A DNA stretch of 64,000 nt from Heliocidaris erythrogramma (lineage: Eukaryota; Echinodermata; Echinoidea; Camarodonta; Echinometridae): contig CM046861.1 in assembly GCA_025617745.1 (NCBI GenBank), positions 14,686,283 to 14,750,282 on the forward strand. The letters run 5' to 3'. Positions 63,046 to 64,000 of this stretch are shown piece after piece. Made by a program: the position numbers and the translations under genes. A model generated the notes under the pieces. That model saw only the letters and a program-made list of their open reading frames with translations, had not been told where the DNA came from and searched no databases. Each line of letters starts with the position of its first letter. Within the stretch, counting starts at the first letter, position 1.

Positions 63046-64000
63046 TCAGGCTACATTTTTTGTGTGGAATATGTAAAGTCTGTCAGGAGTACAGAAAGCG
63101 ATCTCTCCTGATCGGAATTCTTGAAGGTAGTACCAGTGTCTCTCAGGCTTCTCAATCTTGTAATCAGATATGCGGGTCTTCACATGCTTCAGTTCGTTGG
63201 TGTACTCATCAATACTAATTAACCCATCATCACATACAACCGAGGCGATAAGAATTGAATTTTCTTGAGTTACAGCTGCATGTAGGCGAGCACCTTGTTT
63301 AGTTACCTTGTGATTTACACTACCGTCGTTATCAATAATCTTTATTGTGTTACGGTAGTTAAAAACCACGAACTCATTACTGCATGTTATTTGAAACTGA
63401 CGTCCGTATCCATCGCACAGTATTTCCCTTATGGCTTTTCCACCAGCTGGCGAATACACCTGTATCTTCATAGCTGTGCTGTAGCTATAATATATCAGAT
63501 CATCGCTGTCTGCAGTGAGATCACCATATCCGGCTTTAGCGAGACTTAAAGTTTCAAACCTTACATCCAGCTTCTCACATTCTGATGTATACAGTGTGAT
63601 GTTGTTAGAAGTATCAATGACAACATACCTTCTGTCGGACAGGAATCCTACTCCACGGACACTGACATCCTTGAGCACTGTCTCCTTCAGTTCACCATCT
63701 GCAGAGAAGATTTCGATACCCCCTCCAGAGCATCCCACTGCCATCATACCGTCTGGTGTAGGAGCTACGGCGTTCATACTGTTCTTTGTAGGCAACTCGA
63801 TACTCGTTCCTACTAAACGTACGATCTTACCAAGACTTAGCTCATCGTGTCCTACGTTTCTCTCAAAAGTGACACATTTTCCTTTCTTACTTGATTGCCT
63901 CGGCTGCTTGTAGTTAGGACCATCTTGCCTCAAAGCCTCTTGTAATTCTTGACATAGCGTTTCATGTGCAGCCAAGGCATCCATCTCTACTGGTATCTTT
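63046..64000 (-). CDS. TRIM-family protein copy 4 (partial; 5' part beyond window)
   Basis: Open from the window edge (KIPVEMDALAAHETLCQELQ) to TGA at 63046-63048. It covers the end of the coiled coil and the whole propeller-like region ('DGMMAVGCSGGGIEIFSADG' to 'GEIAFCTPDRLYIFH'). The stop used by copies 1-2 after YIFH has become a sense codon, adding TKNVA. No internal defect is seen. RING and B-boxes lie outside the window, so intactness cannot be judged. Confidence 0.88.
   Translation of the reverse strand, partial: KIPVEMDALAAHETLCQELQEALRQDGPNYKQPRQSSKKGKCVTFERNVGHDELSLGKIVRLVGTSIELPTKNSMNAVAPTPDGMMAVGCSGGGIEIFSADGELKETVLKDVSVRGVGFLSDRRYVVIDTSNNITLYTSECEKLDVRFETLSLAKAGYGDLTADSDDLIYYSYSTAMKIQVYSPAGGKAIREILCDGYGRQFQITCSNEFVVFNYRNTIKIIDNDGSVNHKVTKQGARLHAAVTQENSILIASVVCDDGLISIDEYTNELKHVKTRISDYKIEKPERHWYYLQEFRSGEIAFCTPDRLYIFHTKNVA

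Overview
The window is animal genomic DNA. It holds spliced genes with GT/AG introns, tRNA-derived retroposons, a non-LTR retrotransposon remnant, many short inverted-repeat elements and interspersed ACATGTACATGTA-type motifs. Most of the DNA is AT-rich and non-coding. An expanded family of intronless-coding TRIM genes, a DUF6589-type gene and long inverted repeats built of short subrepeats fit a marine deuterostome. A sea urchin or other echinoderm is my first guess. This rests on family resemblance from memory, not on a search.

Region 1 (about 2.9-24.0 kb, + strand) is one ten-exon gene assembled by hand from splice sites: 2941-3747, 9425-9850, 15766-15955, 16227-16244, 17978-18100, 18475-18567, 19329-19587, 20011-20134, 20820-21077 and 22780-23976. 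All junction phases agree and the model reads 1164 codons plus a stop. The product has an N-terminal 7-residue repeat, a paired-Cys module, a DUF6589-like body (transposase-like in appearance) and a C4HC3 PHD finger embedded in that body. Exons 4, 5 and 6 are symmetric phase-1 cassettes; 5 and 6 look like tandem duplicates, and exon 4 is an 18-nt microexon whose 5' splice site touches a MITE. Introns 1, 2 and 9 are packed with repeats.

Region 2 (24-39 kb) has no recognisable host gene. It is a layered repeat zone: a Tc1-like palindromic element (24.85-26.52 kb), several TA-flanked MITEs, simple repeats, and a possible 6.3-kb foldback structure (32.7-39.0 kb). That structure has 0.3-kb arms made of short subrepeats and encloses a GGTCTAAT minisatellite and the second copy of a 1.9-kb Helitron-like (HINE/Pearl-type) tandem-repeat element. 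The first copy of that element lies in intron 1 of the DUF6589-like gene.

Region 3 (39.4-64.0 kb, - strand) is a tandem array of four TRIM-type genes (RING, two B-boxes, coiled coil, propeller-like C-terminus). Two are intact, one is a pseudogene (1-nt deletion, nonsense codon, lost B-box Cys) and one runs off the window end. Each complete copy has a splice acceptor about 10 nt before its ATG, and a conserved GTAAGT donor lies upstream in the repeated 5' flank, implying a non-coding first exon. The B and C units share several kb of flank at an offset of about 7.2-7.3 kb. In unit B the presumed first-exon segment is itself duplicated. A 5'-truncated LINE reverse-transcriptase remnant lies in the presumed 5' intron of the first copy.
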